Shown here: positions 25,574-39,000 of the stretch, piece after piece | Numbering within the stretch: the stretch's first letter is position 1 | Layout of the letters: each line of letters begins with the position of its first letter | NCBI GenBank assembly: GCA_903813345.2 | Contig: CAIIXF020000007.1 | Span: 11,043,730-11,103,729 of the forward strand | Direction of reading: 5' to 3' | DNA length: 60,000 nucleotides | Source of the DNA: Owenia fusiformis | Lineage: Eukaryota; Annelida; Polychaeta; Sabellida; Oweniidae | Made by a program: the position numbers and the translations under genes | Notes under the pieces: generated by a model | The model's database searches: none | What the model was told of the DNA's origin: nothing | What the model saw: the letters and a program-made list of their open reading frames with translations, nothing else

Positions 25574-25971
25574 GGTACTGGTGGAACGAAAACATTTTTG
25601 AAAAAATTGCTATACCTCCATATCTTATTTTCTTGTACAAAATAAAGTATGAAGGCATTTGTGTTTTTCCTTCCTTTTTCACGAAAGTTTCATTACATTG
25701 TCTTCTTTTAGAATATCTAGTAAAAGGTCAATGGCAATCCATTGTTGTTGAGAAACTGTAAATTGTAAATGCAACCATGTTCTTAAAATATCAGCATTTC
25801 CTGGAGTCACCATTGCCCTCTTTCCAGGTTTACTAAAAGAAGACAGTGAAATTACGCTTTTGTGAAAAAAGCAAGGAAATACACACATGCCTTCATCATT
25901 TATTTTGTACCAGCAAATAACATGTGCAGGTATAGCTAATTTTTCTAAAATATTTTCCTTCTATCAGTACC
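25574..25971. mobile_element. 398-bp piggyBac-type foldback MITE with TTAA duplication
   Basis: TTAA stands directly before GGTACTGG at the left and directly after AGTACC at the right (25972-25975). The arms pair over most of their length: GTGTTTTTCCTTCCTTTTTC against the complement of the segment around 25862-25888, and GTCTTCTTTTAG against CTAAAAGAAGAC. TTAA duplication is the hallmark of piggyBac (and Kolobok) transposition. There is no transposase; the element is non-autonomous. Confidence 0.75.
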
Positions 25972-26627
25972 TTAACATGTTGAACTAATACAGACTAAGC
26001 TCTGTACTTTACAAACAACCTCGCCTTAAAAGAATCAATCTAGAGTTCTGTGTTTTATAGTGCCATCTTCTAAATATAGATTTATTTACTCAAATGATTA
26101 AATAAGAACAAACAATCAAGAGATTTCCAGTTTATTTCTCATCTCTTAACTTTGGCATATTTGGCTTACAGGTAGTAAACATAGGTACATGTAGCTTTAT
26201 ACTGAGACATGGTGACATATAGCAAACAAGACATGTCCCTAAAAAACATTAAGATTTATAACTTTACCCAATTTAGAGTATTAGAGTTAAATTTTATTGT
26301 ACAGTTACATCAATTTGAATTAAAAAGAACATAACAAACATATATACAGTCCCTTATTATTTTCTGTAAAAACATTGCAAAATACTTTTGCAACTTTTGC
26401 AAAAAAATTGTAAGGGAAACTGTTATTCAGAAGAAAGTGAACATCATATCGATGATGGAAAATACTAGTATAAACATCTCATTATTTTAATGGATATAAC
26501 AGTGTTACAAATACATTGTAAAATCTGATGTCCTGGTAGATCTTTTCTTGAATATCTGCAATTTGTATCCTGAAGTTTATTGGCAAAAACATGACTTAAT
26601 TATTATTGATTGTATGTTTGTTTTGTC

Positions 26628-26697
26628 TACTATATCAATAGTTATACAGGAAAGGGAATTTTGTTTACTATATCAATAGTTATACAGGAAAGGGAAT
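26628..26697 (+). repeat. 38-bp-period tandem duplication
   Basis: A 32-base segment starting TACTATATCAATAG and ending GGGAAT is present twice without change, at 26628-26659 and 26666-26697. It lies about 400 bp ahead of the first asparagine synthetase coding exon. Confidence 0.8.
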
Positions 26698-26948
26698 CAC
26701 GTGGCACAATGACCTTAAAAGTAGTTGTTTTCATTTTCACAATGGGATTTCATCAGCTTAATACTACATGCACATTGTATATTGATCACGTTCAGAGTAC
26801 ATGCTTTGGCAATATTAAATTATTGTGTTCACATTCAAGTAAGTATATAGAAGTCATTAAATGTTGTTTACAATCTTGTACTATGTAGTAGACTAGGGCT
26901 TGGCTAATTAGTGTAAAATCATTCAGGTCTTGATTTGTCTGCAGTTTT

Positions 26949-26974
26949 AACAGCTGTTACAGCTTTAGAAGTTT
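26949..26974 (+). promoter_or_regulatory. box conserved upstream of both asparagine synthetase genes (copy 1)
   Basis: AACAGCTGTTACAG, two or three variable bases and GAAGTTT are shared between 26949-26974 and 41951-41976, 128 and 420 bp ahead of the respective ATGs, in otherwise diverged DNA. It contains the E-box CAGCTG and GTTACA. Both genes also have an acceptor (CTGCAG or CTTCAG) 17 bases before the ATG, so a non-coding first exon lies upstream, and this box may be part of it or of the promoter. Confidence 0.35.
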
Positions 26975-27076
26975 AGTCAAACAAAATTGATGCATGGAAA
27001 ATATTATCTTTTGAATTCAAAGTTTACATGCATGGTTTAAGAAACTGATTTCCTCTGCAGATACTGACAAATCAAA

Positions 27077-30000
27077 ATGTGTGGAATCTGGGCAATTTTC
27101 GGAAGTGACGAGGATGTCTCTCACCAGTGTAGCAGCTGTCTGCAGATTGCTCATCGTGGACCTGATGCTTTCCGCATCGAAAACGTGAACCACTTCAAGA
27201 ACTGCTGCTTTGGGTTTCATCGTTTGGCAATCGTTGACGATCTATATGGAATGCAGCCAATGAGAGTCAGGAGTCTCCCGCATCTTTGGTTGTGCTACAA
27301 TGGAGAAATCTACAACTACAAAACTGTAAGTACTTAAAGGTCTTCATGAGCATTGGCAGACTTCAAGGCAGGGGAGTGTGTAAAAGTTTGAGAAAATTGG
27401 TCAAAATGTTTAAAGATTTTCGGGTCCAATTTTTATTGGAAGGGGTTTAAAAACAAACATACTGCACGCCATATCTAATAAATGGTTTTACTTACTTTCA
27501 GACACAGAAGCAGTTTGACTTCAAGTATTTAACTGAGTGTGATGGAGAATCAATCTTACATCTCTACAACAGAGGTGGAATTGAATTTGCTGCCAAACAT
27601 CTTGATGGAGTGTTTGCCTTTATTCTCCTTGATGTCAAAGAGCGTAAGGTGTTCATTGGTCGAGATACATTTGGTGTAAGGCCATGTTTCCGTCTCCTCA
27701 CTGATGATGGATTCCTTGCTGTTTGTTCAGAAGCTAAAGGTACATGGGTAATTTTTATGAATTTCAATAGCGTCCATATTTGATGAGATATCTCACTTTT
27801 TCAGATTTTTTATGTCACCACCAAGAAGTGGTGACATATTGTTATTGTCTCCGTTTTTTTATGTCGGTCAGCGGTTGGCGTCTGTAACAAATTCTTTCAA
27901 CTTCCAATAACAATTAACAAATACTGTTTAGACTGACTTCAATTTTTTTTTCAAAATCATCTACATGTTTTCAGAAGTTCAAATCTGACTTTATATTTAA
28001 GATTTGACCTTCAATGACAAGGTCAAATAAAGGTCAAAAAGTTTTTTTTCAACTTGCTTCAAATTGACAAATTTTTTTTCAAAATCATCTACAAGTTATC
28101 AGAAGTTCATATCTGACTTTAGATTTGACCTTCAATGACCTTATCAAGGTCAAAAAAGGTCTTTTGGTCTTTTTTCAACTTGCTTCAAATTGACCAATAA
28201 TTTTTTCAAAATCATCTTCAAGTTCTCAACAGTTCAAATCTGACTATAGATTTGACCTTCTATGACATTCTCGAGGTCAAAAAAAAGATTTGACCTTCAA
28301 TGACATTCTCAAGGTCAAAAAGGTCTTTTTTCAACTTGCTTCAAATTGACCAATTTATTTTTTCAAAATCATCTACAAGGTCTCAGAAATTCAAATCTGA
28401 CTTAAGATTGAACTCATAATATTGTGAGCAACTAGGTGGTGACATTTTGTCATGTTAATGCATGCAACTTTCATGTAATACTGTATATGCAAGCAATAGT
28501 CATTTATATTTTCAGGCCTCATGGGTCTTTCCCATAGTCTGACTGATCACTCTGCAGATATAGTGCCATTCCCACCAGGTCATTATGAAACCTACGATTT
28601 GGCTCCCTCAGGAAAGGTGACATTTAATGAGCGGGGACGATTTCATAAAATTGGTGATGCTCCTATGTACAAGACACCTATAGAGACACTTGGTAAGCAT
28701 TTCTAAATTATGAAAAATGTGAATCTTTGGTCAAAAATATGTAAGTTTAAAACAATGGAGTATAGCTGCTGCATTTTCTGGTATTTTGTCTACAGGTTAA
28801 TGTTGTTAATAGCTGATACAGTCTCATCAGCGCACTTCCCATCTTCTACGTTTGTTTCACCCCATTAAAGCGCGTCCAAACTCAGATGGGTGGGGAACCA
28901 GGGTGATCTTTCTCTCACTTATCCACTGTCATCCAGCTCTCTCTAAAATAAATCAAAACTTTTGGAAGACTGTAAAGCAGCATTATACAAACATTATAAA
29001 CAACAACAAAAGACAATCCTACCAGAAGCAAGCAAAATTGTTACCATAATCATTTGCTTATTAATGGGTAGATATGGGATATGTGTGCAGTAAGCAGTAG
29101 AATTTGTAAACTGTAGTTTGTCGTTTTTTATCCCATCGAACGAAGTTTGGAGGGATATTGGGAACGCCTCCGTCCATCCGTCTGTCTGTCCGTCTGTCCA
29201 TCCGTCCGTACATCCGGGCAATAACTCAAATACTGTTGGCCCGATTTTGTTCATATTTTGTAAACGTATACCCTATGGAAGTAGAAGTTCTGTTGAAAGC
29301 CGATTTTCAAAATCCGCTCATTCAAAAATGGCAGCCATTTTAGTGCCAATTTTACAGTAATTTAGGTACAATATGTAAAACTGTAATAGCAATATGTTTT
29401 AAATGTGAAAAAATTATATAAGACATTCATAAATCTAGAAATGTAGATCTTCAAGTAGCACATGGCAGCCATCTTGAAAAATGGCGGCCTTTACTCGCTT
29501 TTTTACGATTTTTGCTGTAACTCGAAAAGTAGTGGAGCGATTTTTTGTTCATATTTGATATGTGAATATTATAAGCATGGCACACTGTCCTATGACACTT
29601 TTGGTAGAAGATGGCCATCTTTCATAATGGCCACCATTTTATCCTATTTTACTATAACTCAAAAGGTAGTGGAGTGATTCTGTTCATATTTGGTATGTGA
29701 ATACTATAAGAAACATGGCACACTGTCTTATGACACTTGTGGTAGTAGGTGGTTATTTTGAAAAAATGGCCATTTTTGCTATATACTTTGTTTGTAAAAA
29801 TGCCAGCCATGACTGTTCAATGGGATTTGCTACGCTTTGGTGTTGCTGTTGTCTAGTTATCATTTTGGCTATTGTACTGTATGTATGCATGCAATGTTAT
29901 TATTATGTGTGCTGTAGGTATCAAGATGTTTCACCCCCTGGACGTTTCACCCCCTGGATGTTTCACCCCCTAGACATTTCACCCCTAGACTTTTCATCCC

Positions 30001-33000
30001 TTAGACATTTCACCCCTAGACGTTTCACCCCTTAGACATTTCACCCCCTAGACATTTCACCCCATAGACATTTCACCCCCATATACAGTCTGTGTCTTGT
30101 ACAATCTGATGGGTTGGGTTATTAGTGAATTTGACTGAATTTACATGAGTACATGAATACTGATTTCTTTTCCAAGTAATATTGACTGGAAAAGGTCAAA
30201 GTGTATAAAACCACAACAATATTGGTACAAATAAGCAAACTGCTTTCAAGTGGACATGTTCATCTTGCCGCTAAATTGAATAGCAAGCTGTTCAATTGGA
30301 TTTATGCATCTTGAACCACTAAACATTGGAATATTTAGAGGTTATGTCACTATCGTGGCATATATGCCCGAGGTCTCAGTGATATATGGCCCGACCTTGG
30401 GAGGGACATTGATCTCTGAGAACCGAGGGCATATGTACCACGATAGTGACATAAACGATTTATAACATACCTATGATGATGTAGACTGGTCATAGAGTAC
30501 CGTTTTCTTATAGATTTGACAAACAAATGGTTGAAATGAGTTGAGAAAAATTACTCGTGCAGCTTTATCTTCGATTGATTGGTTATGACGTCAGCGCCTT
30601 GACCAATCAGAAAGTTAGCGGGCGCGGGCTTTTCAAAACTTATATTGGCCCGCTGTCTTGTGTACACTTTGCACTATACATCATAATAGGTATGTTATAA
30701 AACTTGTTATTTATTAATTGCAACATGTTCAATAGAAACAATATATATGTTTATGAAATCTTACTATCTAAAATTCACTGTACCTCATGCTTTTGAGTCT
30801 AAATTTTCTGAAAATTGATGCTTATGTTTTTTTGCTTGTAATCTTAATAAGGCCAGTAATAAATAACAGTACCAGAATGATCGAAAAATGTTTTTTGTAT
30901 TAACAGCTGTTCTTAATTAACCAATTTCTTGAAGAGCTGCAATAGATAGTTAATTAACTGGACCTCACTTCAAAACCCTGGAAACTGAATATGAAAAAAA
31001 AGTGAATCGACTAGATGCGAGTAGAAATAATCTTGATTTATGCCATTAAATATTCAAAAGTCAGTCAAAGTGATGTCATATTTGAAATCTACAGGTAAAA
31101 GTACATCTACAAATAAATTTGGTTCTGAAAATTGTTCATCAACTTTAAAAAGTTAATTTTTTTGAAAATGTGACTTCTAGTTCAGGTTGATTCCCCATAG
31201 ACCCCATGTTACAAAATCACAAAAAGTGAAATATCTCTTCTTGTATTGGACAGATAACATTTTCTTTTACTGCATATATTTTAATTTGCATAACTACAGT
31301 GTGTCTCAAAAAAAATGTAACACTTACAAAAAGTTCAATATCTTTCATGATTTTGACTTTTCCCCTAAAATATACTTAGATACCAAAAGACCAGTCTTTA
31401 TCGAATAAATCCACACCCGCAGATTCAAAATCCGTCCAAGATTGGCTGCACAGGACAGATTTTATAAACACATGTGAAATCTGATTTGCGCCAACTTCTC
31501 AGTGGTTGGACATGTGGTGATAAATTCTTTTTTGGTGTGAATGCTGTGGACAGTGATATCTTGATAAGATCAATGATCCAGTTGTTTCTTTCCTGGATAG
31601 AAATACAAGATTTCATTGTCAGAGTGTTCAATTTTGTTAAGTATGATGGCACCAGGATGGTGCAAAGGCCTGTGGCAGATCGTTTGGTAGAACTCTTTTG
31701 AAATCAGAAGATAGCATTGAATTACCCAATGGATTGGCCCCTAGGGTCATCCCACTTTACACCCTTGATTTTTGAAGGGCCTCTGAAAGCGCTTTACAGC
31801 ATCAGAAACTGACCTAAATGAACTTCTGCAAAAATAATTGATAGAATCAGTGTGATATAGAGTACCTCAGATTTGCTTTGGGGGACATGTTGAGGGGACC
31901 ACATGTTTATGTGGATAGACCCAATGATCATATGTAAGACAAAAAGGAAAATTACAGAATAACTCAGTTAAAGGTCAAGCTTCTACTCAGAAGAAAGTTA
32001 AATATTAAAGAAACTGTTCCTCTTTTGTCATTTGGTCCATCCAATCACTTAGAAGTTGGCGCAAGTCAGATTTCACCATGGGACGCTAAATGCTGTCCTA
32101 TGAAGCTGATCAATGACAGATTTTGAATTCGATGGTGTCAAATTATTCGAGAAAGATCTGTCTTTTGATATCCAAAGTATGTTTTAGGGGAAAAATCAAA
32201 ATTATGAAAGATATTGAACTTTTTGTAAGTGTAACATTTTTTTTGAGACACACTGTATTAGATGCATAAGGGTTATATGAAAATTGAACCACTTAAACAG
32301 ATGTAAAAGTTAAAGGGAACTTTCTACTATACCCGCCATGTTATCTGAGCCGAACGAGCCACCTGGCGGTGAAACGGGTAACTACCTACTCGCCTCTGCG
32401 TTAATTCTAGTGACTTACAGTACTTGTTATTTGATTATGCTATTTGGAACACTTGGCAATTAAATTCTGATTTAGTTTTTATGGTTTCTTTATTTTACTT
32501 TACAAAATTATCTACAAATGACAGGGCCGAGGCTGAAATCAGCAATTAAATTCTGATTTTAATTAATTAAGCCCACGCTAAACCCTATGACATAAAATCA
32601 TCTTAAATTTACTTAAGTTACTGAGCAAAATGTGTCAATAGGAAATATGTACTATAATCTATGCCATTTACACATAGGGTATTCAGTTCTAACAAAGTGA
32701 AATACTTGAATGAAATATGTAGGAGTAAATTATTTAGGCTAAACTGTCTAGGGGGTGAAACGTCTAAGGGGTGAAATGTCTAAGGGATGAAATGTCTAGG
32801 GGGTGAAATGTCTAAGGGGTGAAACATCTAGGAGTGAAACATCTAGGGGGTGACGTGTCCAGTGGATGAAATGTCTAAAGGATGAAATGTCTAGGGGTGA
32901 AACGTCCAGGGGGAGAAATGTTCAGGGGGTGAAATGTCTAAGGGGTGAAATGTCCAGGGGGTGAAACGTCTAAGGGGTGAACAGTCTAGGGGTGTAACGT

Positions 33001-36000
33001 CCAGGGGGTGAAATGTCTAGAAAGCGTGCTGTATGCTGTGAAGCTATTGTATACATACATTTTAGCAATTCCATTATTCATTATAGCTATGTATACATAT
33101 ATTGTAGCAATTTCATAATTCATTATAGCTATTGTATACATATATTGTTGCAATTTCATAATTCATTATAGCTATTGTATACATACATTGTAGCAATTTC
33201 ATAATTCATTATAGCTATTGTATACATACATTCAGGGCTGTCAACTTGGGACCACCTAATATGAGTGACTTCAAAATGTTGGACACCTAAGTCCAAATCT
33301 GAACACTTTTGTCCAAATTTTGAACACCTTTGGCCAACTTTTACACACCTTTGGCCAAAGTTTGAGCACCTTTGCCAAACTTTGAACACCTCAAATTTTT
33401 CGCGCTCGCTGCGCTCGCGATATCGTCAACGGGGGGGGGGGGGGGGGGGGTAGGTACGAAAAATTTCCAATGAACATGCGTGACATATACGGGATTCGCG
33501 TGACAAATCCGAACAAATTGCGTTCGGTTTTTTCCGGCGTTCGTATTTTTACCGTATCGTAAACATATTTCGAAAAAATTTCTACAGAAATATTTTGGCG
33601 TGACAATTACCAGGTAAAATGCGTATTTTGCGTGACATTTTCTGTCACGCAAAAAAAACTGGCGTGACTTCAAATTCTTCAGCAAATGCGTGACAAATAC
33701 GCAAATTGCGGGACAGTTGACAGGCCTGTACATTGTAGCAATTTCATAATTCATTATAGCTATTGTATACATTACATACCTTGTAGCAATTTCATAATTC
33801 ATTATAGCTATTGTATACTTACATTGTAGCAATTTCATAATTCATTATAACTATATTATACATACATTGTAGCAATTTCATTATTCATTATAGCCAATGT
33901 ATGCATGGATTAATTAACTTAATATACAAGATAATCATTAATGCATTTATTACAGATGATAATGATATATTTAAGAACATCAGAGACACGCTGACATCTG
34001 CAGTTAAGAAACGTCTCATGTCCCAGAGAAGGATAGGCTGCATGTTATCAGGTATAGTGTTATGTTATCAGGTATATAGGGTATATGTTATTCAATGCTT
34101 TATTGTACTAAAAATCCCTTTCGGGTGAGTGTACAGCAAATAAACATGATAAAATAAAAATAAAACTATACATACAATTACAATAACATACAATGCAAAT
34201 TTTACATGGCATATAATGACAATATAATGTGATTGACTGATCATTAGATGTATACCAACAACTACTATTAGCCTACATGTATATATTTATATTGATAATA
34301 TAGTTGATCTCTTTTCAATTATTTCATAAAGGTATTTTGCAAAGGTAATACACATGTTACCCTCAGCATTAAACATATAATAAGCCTTTTCTTCGGTAGT
34401 CAATACAGTTAGATTTGGGCAAATCGAGTTAAACGTATCAAAGTATTCATATCTCAATTTTTCCAATTTTTGACACTCAAAAATAAAATGAGTTTCCGTA
34501 CCAGTTTTGATTTTACATAATTTGCATTTTCTTTGATCTCTCGGAATTATTGGTCTTATATATCTTCCTCGCTCTATTTCTAAATTGTGTGCACTTATTC
34601 TTAATCGCGTCTTGGATTTCCTATGTTCAGCGTTCTTTATTAAATTCAAATATGGTTCTTTTCCCCATCGTTGTTTGATATTATTCAAAAATTCTAATTT
34701 CCCTTTATTATCATTGACAGTTTTTTCCCAATATTTTATATATCTTTTTTCAAGGATTTTCTTAATATCAAGCGGTTTGCTATTAATGTAATTTTTATCT
34801 TGTGGTTGAACATATGCCATTATTCTATCAATGTCATAGTACCATGATGGTTGATTATGAACTTTTGATAGTTCAATACTATCTGCATATGCATTAATTA
34901 GTAATGAACTCGTTCCTTCATTTTCTATATGATCTAAGTATTTAACTTGTTGGTAAAATATATTGATAAACAGAGGGAATCTACCTAACTCACCCATCGT
35001 AGCTAAATTACTCGTTTTTCTATGCACCCCTAATATAAACTTCAAAAAAGATAGATGTAGTGATTCCGGCGGAAGTGACTTGTCATATTTCATTTCAAGG
35101 CCAAAATCTTTATTTTTCAGAAGATCTTTATTAGTTATTAGACCAGCACCCCAGATTTCACATCCATATAATAAAATTGGTTTTACTAATATATCAAATA
35201 GTTTCAGGCACAAAGTTATGTTTATATCACCATGTGTAAGCATACTTATCAATTTGAATTTCGCCTTTTCTGCCTTTTCTTTAATAAAGATTGCAGCTTG
35301 TTTCATCGATCCGTTGGCATGGAATTCCATACCCAGATAAGTATACTTTGATACGCTTTCAATTACCTGGTCCCCAATGTAGAATATATCATTACATCGT
35401 TTACCACTTTTATTAAACATTACAATTTTAGTTTTATCAGTATTGATATCTAAGTTCCATTGTTTACAATAATTGTTTAATTTTTTCAATTTTATGTCCA
35501 TATCAGTTTTATTTGCAGTAATTATGGCTAAATCATCTGCAAATAGCAGGCAACTTATTTTTTGTTTTTGTAATTTTAAGTCTGATTCAAGTGTTAATTC
35601 TTCAACAACATCATTGATGTAAATATTAAACATTAATGGACTGAGTGGGTCCCCCTGTTTAACCCCCCTCTCACATTTAAATATATCAGTATGGTCACCG
35701 TTACTATTAATTCTAACTGATGCCATTGAATTAGTATATATGTGTTTTACCATGTGATAAAAATGACCTCGAATTCCTGCTTGGAGAAGTTTGAGATACA
35801 GTCCCTTATGCCATATCGTGTCGAATGCTTTTCTTAGATCTACAAAGCAAATATACATTTTCTTTTTCTCAAAGTGTATAAATCTGTCAATTAGCGTACG
35901 AATAATAAACATGTGGTCTGTGGTTCGTGACTTTTTCTTGAAGCCAATTTGGTTTTCCTGTAACATTTGATTTTCTTGAACATAGTTATATAAACGATTA

Positions 36001-39000
36001 TTCATTATTATGGAGAATAATTTTGACAAGCAGTCTGATATAAATAGTCCATGATAATTTCCAGGATCACTTGAATTACCCTTCTTGAAAACAGTTATTA
36101 TTGATGATACATTCCACTCTTTTGGGAAGAGTGTATTTGAAAACATCTGTATTAAACATCTTTAAAATAATATTCCCTATCACAGGGTATGATGTTTTTA
36201 TCATTTCATAACTGACACCATTATGGCCAGTCGCCTTTTTATTTTTCAGGCCTTTCACTGCTTGCCAAAGCTCTTCATCAGTTATTTTATAATCTAAATT
36301 ATCAAACGTTTTATCATTTTCCAAAGCCTTGATTTTCTCATCCATAGTCGTGTCATTTGATTTATCTGTAAAAAGCTTGGAAAAGTGATCATACCAGCAT
36401 ATGTTATCATTTACTGTGTAACCTGTAATATTGTTATGGCTATACTTGCAGATTTTGAATATTTTGAAAATATTTGTAAAATCAAAAACATATAATTAGA
36501 AAATGTTAAATTTCCAAAATGCCTATCAGAATGCAGGAATGCACAATACTACACTTTTAACTAAATGCTAGATTGTGCATAGGTATATAGCTATTGATGT
36601 CATTCTTTACAGGTGGACTTGACTCCAGTCTGGTGTCTGCACTGGTGTGTAAGCTTCTAAAGGAGGAGGGAAGAGACTACCCTCTACAAACATTTTCCAC
36701 TGGCATGGAGGGAAGTCCAGATCTACTGGCAGCAAAAAAGGTCATACCGTTTACATGGTGTTTTGCATCTTACACTCCAACTATTGTATCTTTCAACTTC
36801 AATTGATTTGGATCTCAAACTACACTGTGTACTAAATGATTGCAAAATTCTTGGGATATAATAATTAAATTGGTCTTTGTAATTGAGTAGATATATCCTG
36901 TATTTCCACACCATGAGATACAAAATTTCATCACTTTATTTCTGTTGAAAAAAAGTTAAAACACCATATTATTCACATTTTACAACAGAATCTTTGAATA
37001 ACATAAGCTGTATATAACCCATATTCAATCCCTCCCAGTAAATAAACACTATATCTACTCTTCCAGGTAGCAGAAAGTATTGGTAGTGAACATCATGAGA
37101 TTATATTCACACCTGAAGAGGGAATCTCTGTCTTAGATGAGCTTATATTCCATCTGGAGAGCTATGATATAACAACTATAAGAGCTTCAGTTGGTAAGGG
37201 AACATACACAAGGTTTTCATTAGCAACAGGCGATTTTCACCAGTTGTTTTCACAAAATTGCTTGTTGTTTTTAGGGACCTTTCCATGTTAAAATTATGAT
37301 TTCCATTTATTTAGCCTGTTGTCTTCATTGATTGAGAAATTCTAGTGAAACCCTTGTTACGGTTTGGAGAGAAATTGAGAATGTGTCTGATGAGTTCTGA
37401 TACTGAAAATATTAACCAACCATTAGAATTCCTCATGCCCTGTGGTTAATTTTTTTAAGATTTGAAAAATATACCTCTCAAAATTTAAAAAATAATGACT
37501 GTATGCATAAAAAAAAGAATTATGAATAAGGCTAATTGTTAGATAGGGCATTTTTTCAATTTTTTTCCAAAAATCACTTTCACATATTTTTGAACAAATA
37601 TCTTTTTCCTGATTCAATGTTTCAGTGTTTACCCAGGAGTGTTCAGCATAAATAATACCATATTGTCAAAAGAAAAGAATGTATTGTGTTTTTATTTCAT
37701 GTACATGTATCATATTTCTCATGGATAGCAGAGTTAGCACAATATCAAACAGATTCTTAATTTTATTTCAGGTATGTACCTGATCAGCAAATACATCACC
37801 AAGGAGACCGACTCTGTTGTTATTTTCTCTGGGGAAGGAGCTGATGAAGTTGCTCAGGGTTACGTCTACTTCCATAAGTCCCCTAGTCCAGAAGAGGCAG
37901 ATGAGGAAAGTCATAGACTGTGTAATGATCTCTATATGTTTGATGTGCTTCGGGCTGATAGAACTACTTCAGCTCATGGGTGAGGAGGAATGGTTATAAA
38001 TTGTGTTGTTTCAGTTTTCACTCAATTGATCACTTCATGAGGATGTGTAGCACAGGATAAATCACAATTTTTGGGCCGATATAAAGATGGCAGTTGTGCA
38101 GAGTAATATTAACAAATTGATTACCATGCCATCTTTATTTAAAGATTATTTCTATTGACCTTAGCCTGTGTGATAATATATTGATATTAATGAATATTTC
38201 TAAATTGACATAAAGTATTGCCATAAATAGTCTAAATACATGGACCTTTACTACTGAACAACAGTATCAAAATGTCAATGTTTGTAGTTGGACGATTGAA
38301 TGTCTCTCTGTAATTTTATTACTGCGTGACTGACTAAAAACTGGCCACATCATGATCAAACATCTTACCTGACCATATAGGTAGAGTCTACAGTCGAACT
38401 TGTGAAATATAATCATTTTTGATTAAAACGCCTTTGAGTGCCAAACAAATCAACAATAACAAATCACCAGTGACTTGAATTCCTCTTTTTAGGCTTGAGT
38501 TAAGAGTGCCATTCTTAGACCACAAATTCGTCAATACGTTTATGTCGCTACCAGCTGATGTTAGAAGACCAAAGGACGGGGTTGAGAAATTCCTTATACG
38601 TAAAGCATTCTCCACAATGAATCTCCTCCCAGAAGAAATCCTCTGGAGACCTAAAGAGGCTTTCAGTGATGGAGTCTCCTCCCATAAGAAGTCTTGGTAT
38701 GAAGTCCTGCAGGAGCATATTGAAGAGCAGGTATGTTCAGATTTTTCAGTTTTCAGTAAACAAGTGCTTAGTATGTATTTTGTCCCCTTTTGCAACAGGA
38801 TTTTTGAAAAAATTCTTTAATGATATGAATAATTATTAATAAGCTTTCTATTGTTAAATAAATAATGCCAAAACAAAGAGCAACATTTAAAAAACAGCTA
38901 ATAAGATAGTCATCTTACAAGATAAACAATATTGAACTTGCAGGTAAATGATGATCAGCTGGAACTTGCACCCAAAGTATTCCCATTTAATCCGCCAAGG

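Larger units (their letters stand above)
29917..33025. mobile_element. 3.1-kb element with inverted minisatellite arms and 8-bp target duplication
   Basis: GTGCTGTA is present at both edges (29909-29916 and 33026-33033). Inside it the termini are imperfect inverted repeats (GGTATCAAGATGTTTCACC against the complement of GGTGAAATGTCTAGAAAGC). Each terminus runs into an array of a 15-17-bp unit: TTTCACCCCCTAGAC on the left (to about 30080) and its reverse complement GTCTAGGGGGTGAAA on the right (32744-33020). Other elements fill the centre: a composite MITE (30331-30700) and a MITE carrying a mariner-like insert (31010-32401). No transposase is seen. An 8-bp duplication is usual for hAT, among others. 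It sits in intron 3 of asparagine synthetase copy 1. Confidence 0.65.

Noticed and set aside
26450-26462. Amino-acid response element ahead of asparagine synthetase copy 1 (TGATGGAAA)
   Set aside because: The loose nine-base pattern is expected by chance at this length, lies over 600 bp from the ATG, and has no counterpart upstream of copy 2.
29697-30035. 112-aa frame on the plus strand
   Set aside because: Its C-terminal half is translated minisatellite (repeated FTP-type residues) and its N-terminal half lies in a dispersed repeat.
33156-33838. Frames of 77 and 165 aa on the minus strand
   Set aside because: They are produced by the 43-bp tandem array, the hAT-like insert and its G-run (a proline string), not by a gene.
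34585-35340. Plus-strand frames opposite the LINE
   Set aside because: They are antisense shadows of the reverse transcriptase frame, which has clear catalytic motifs on the minus strand.
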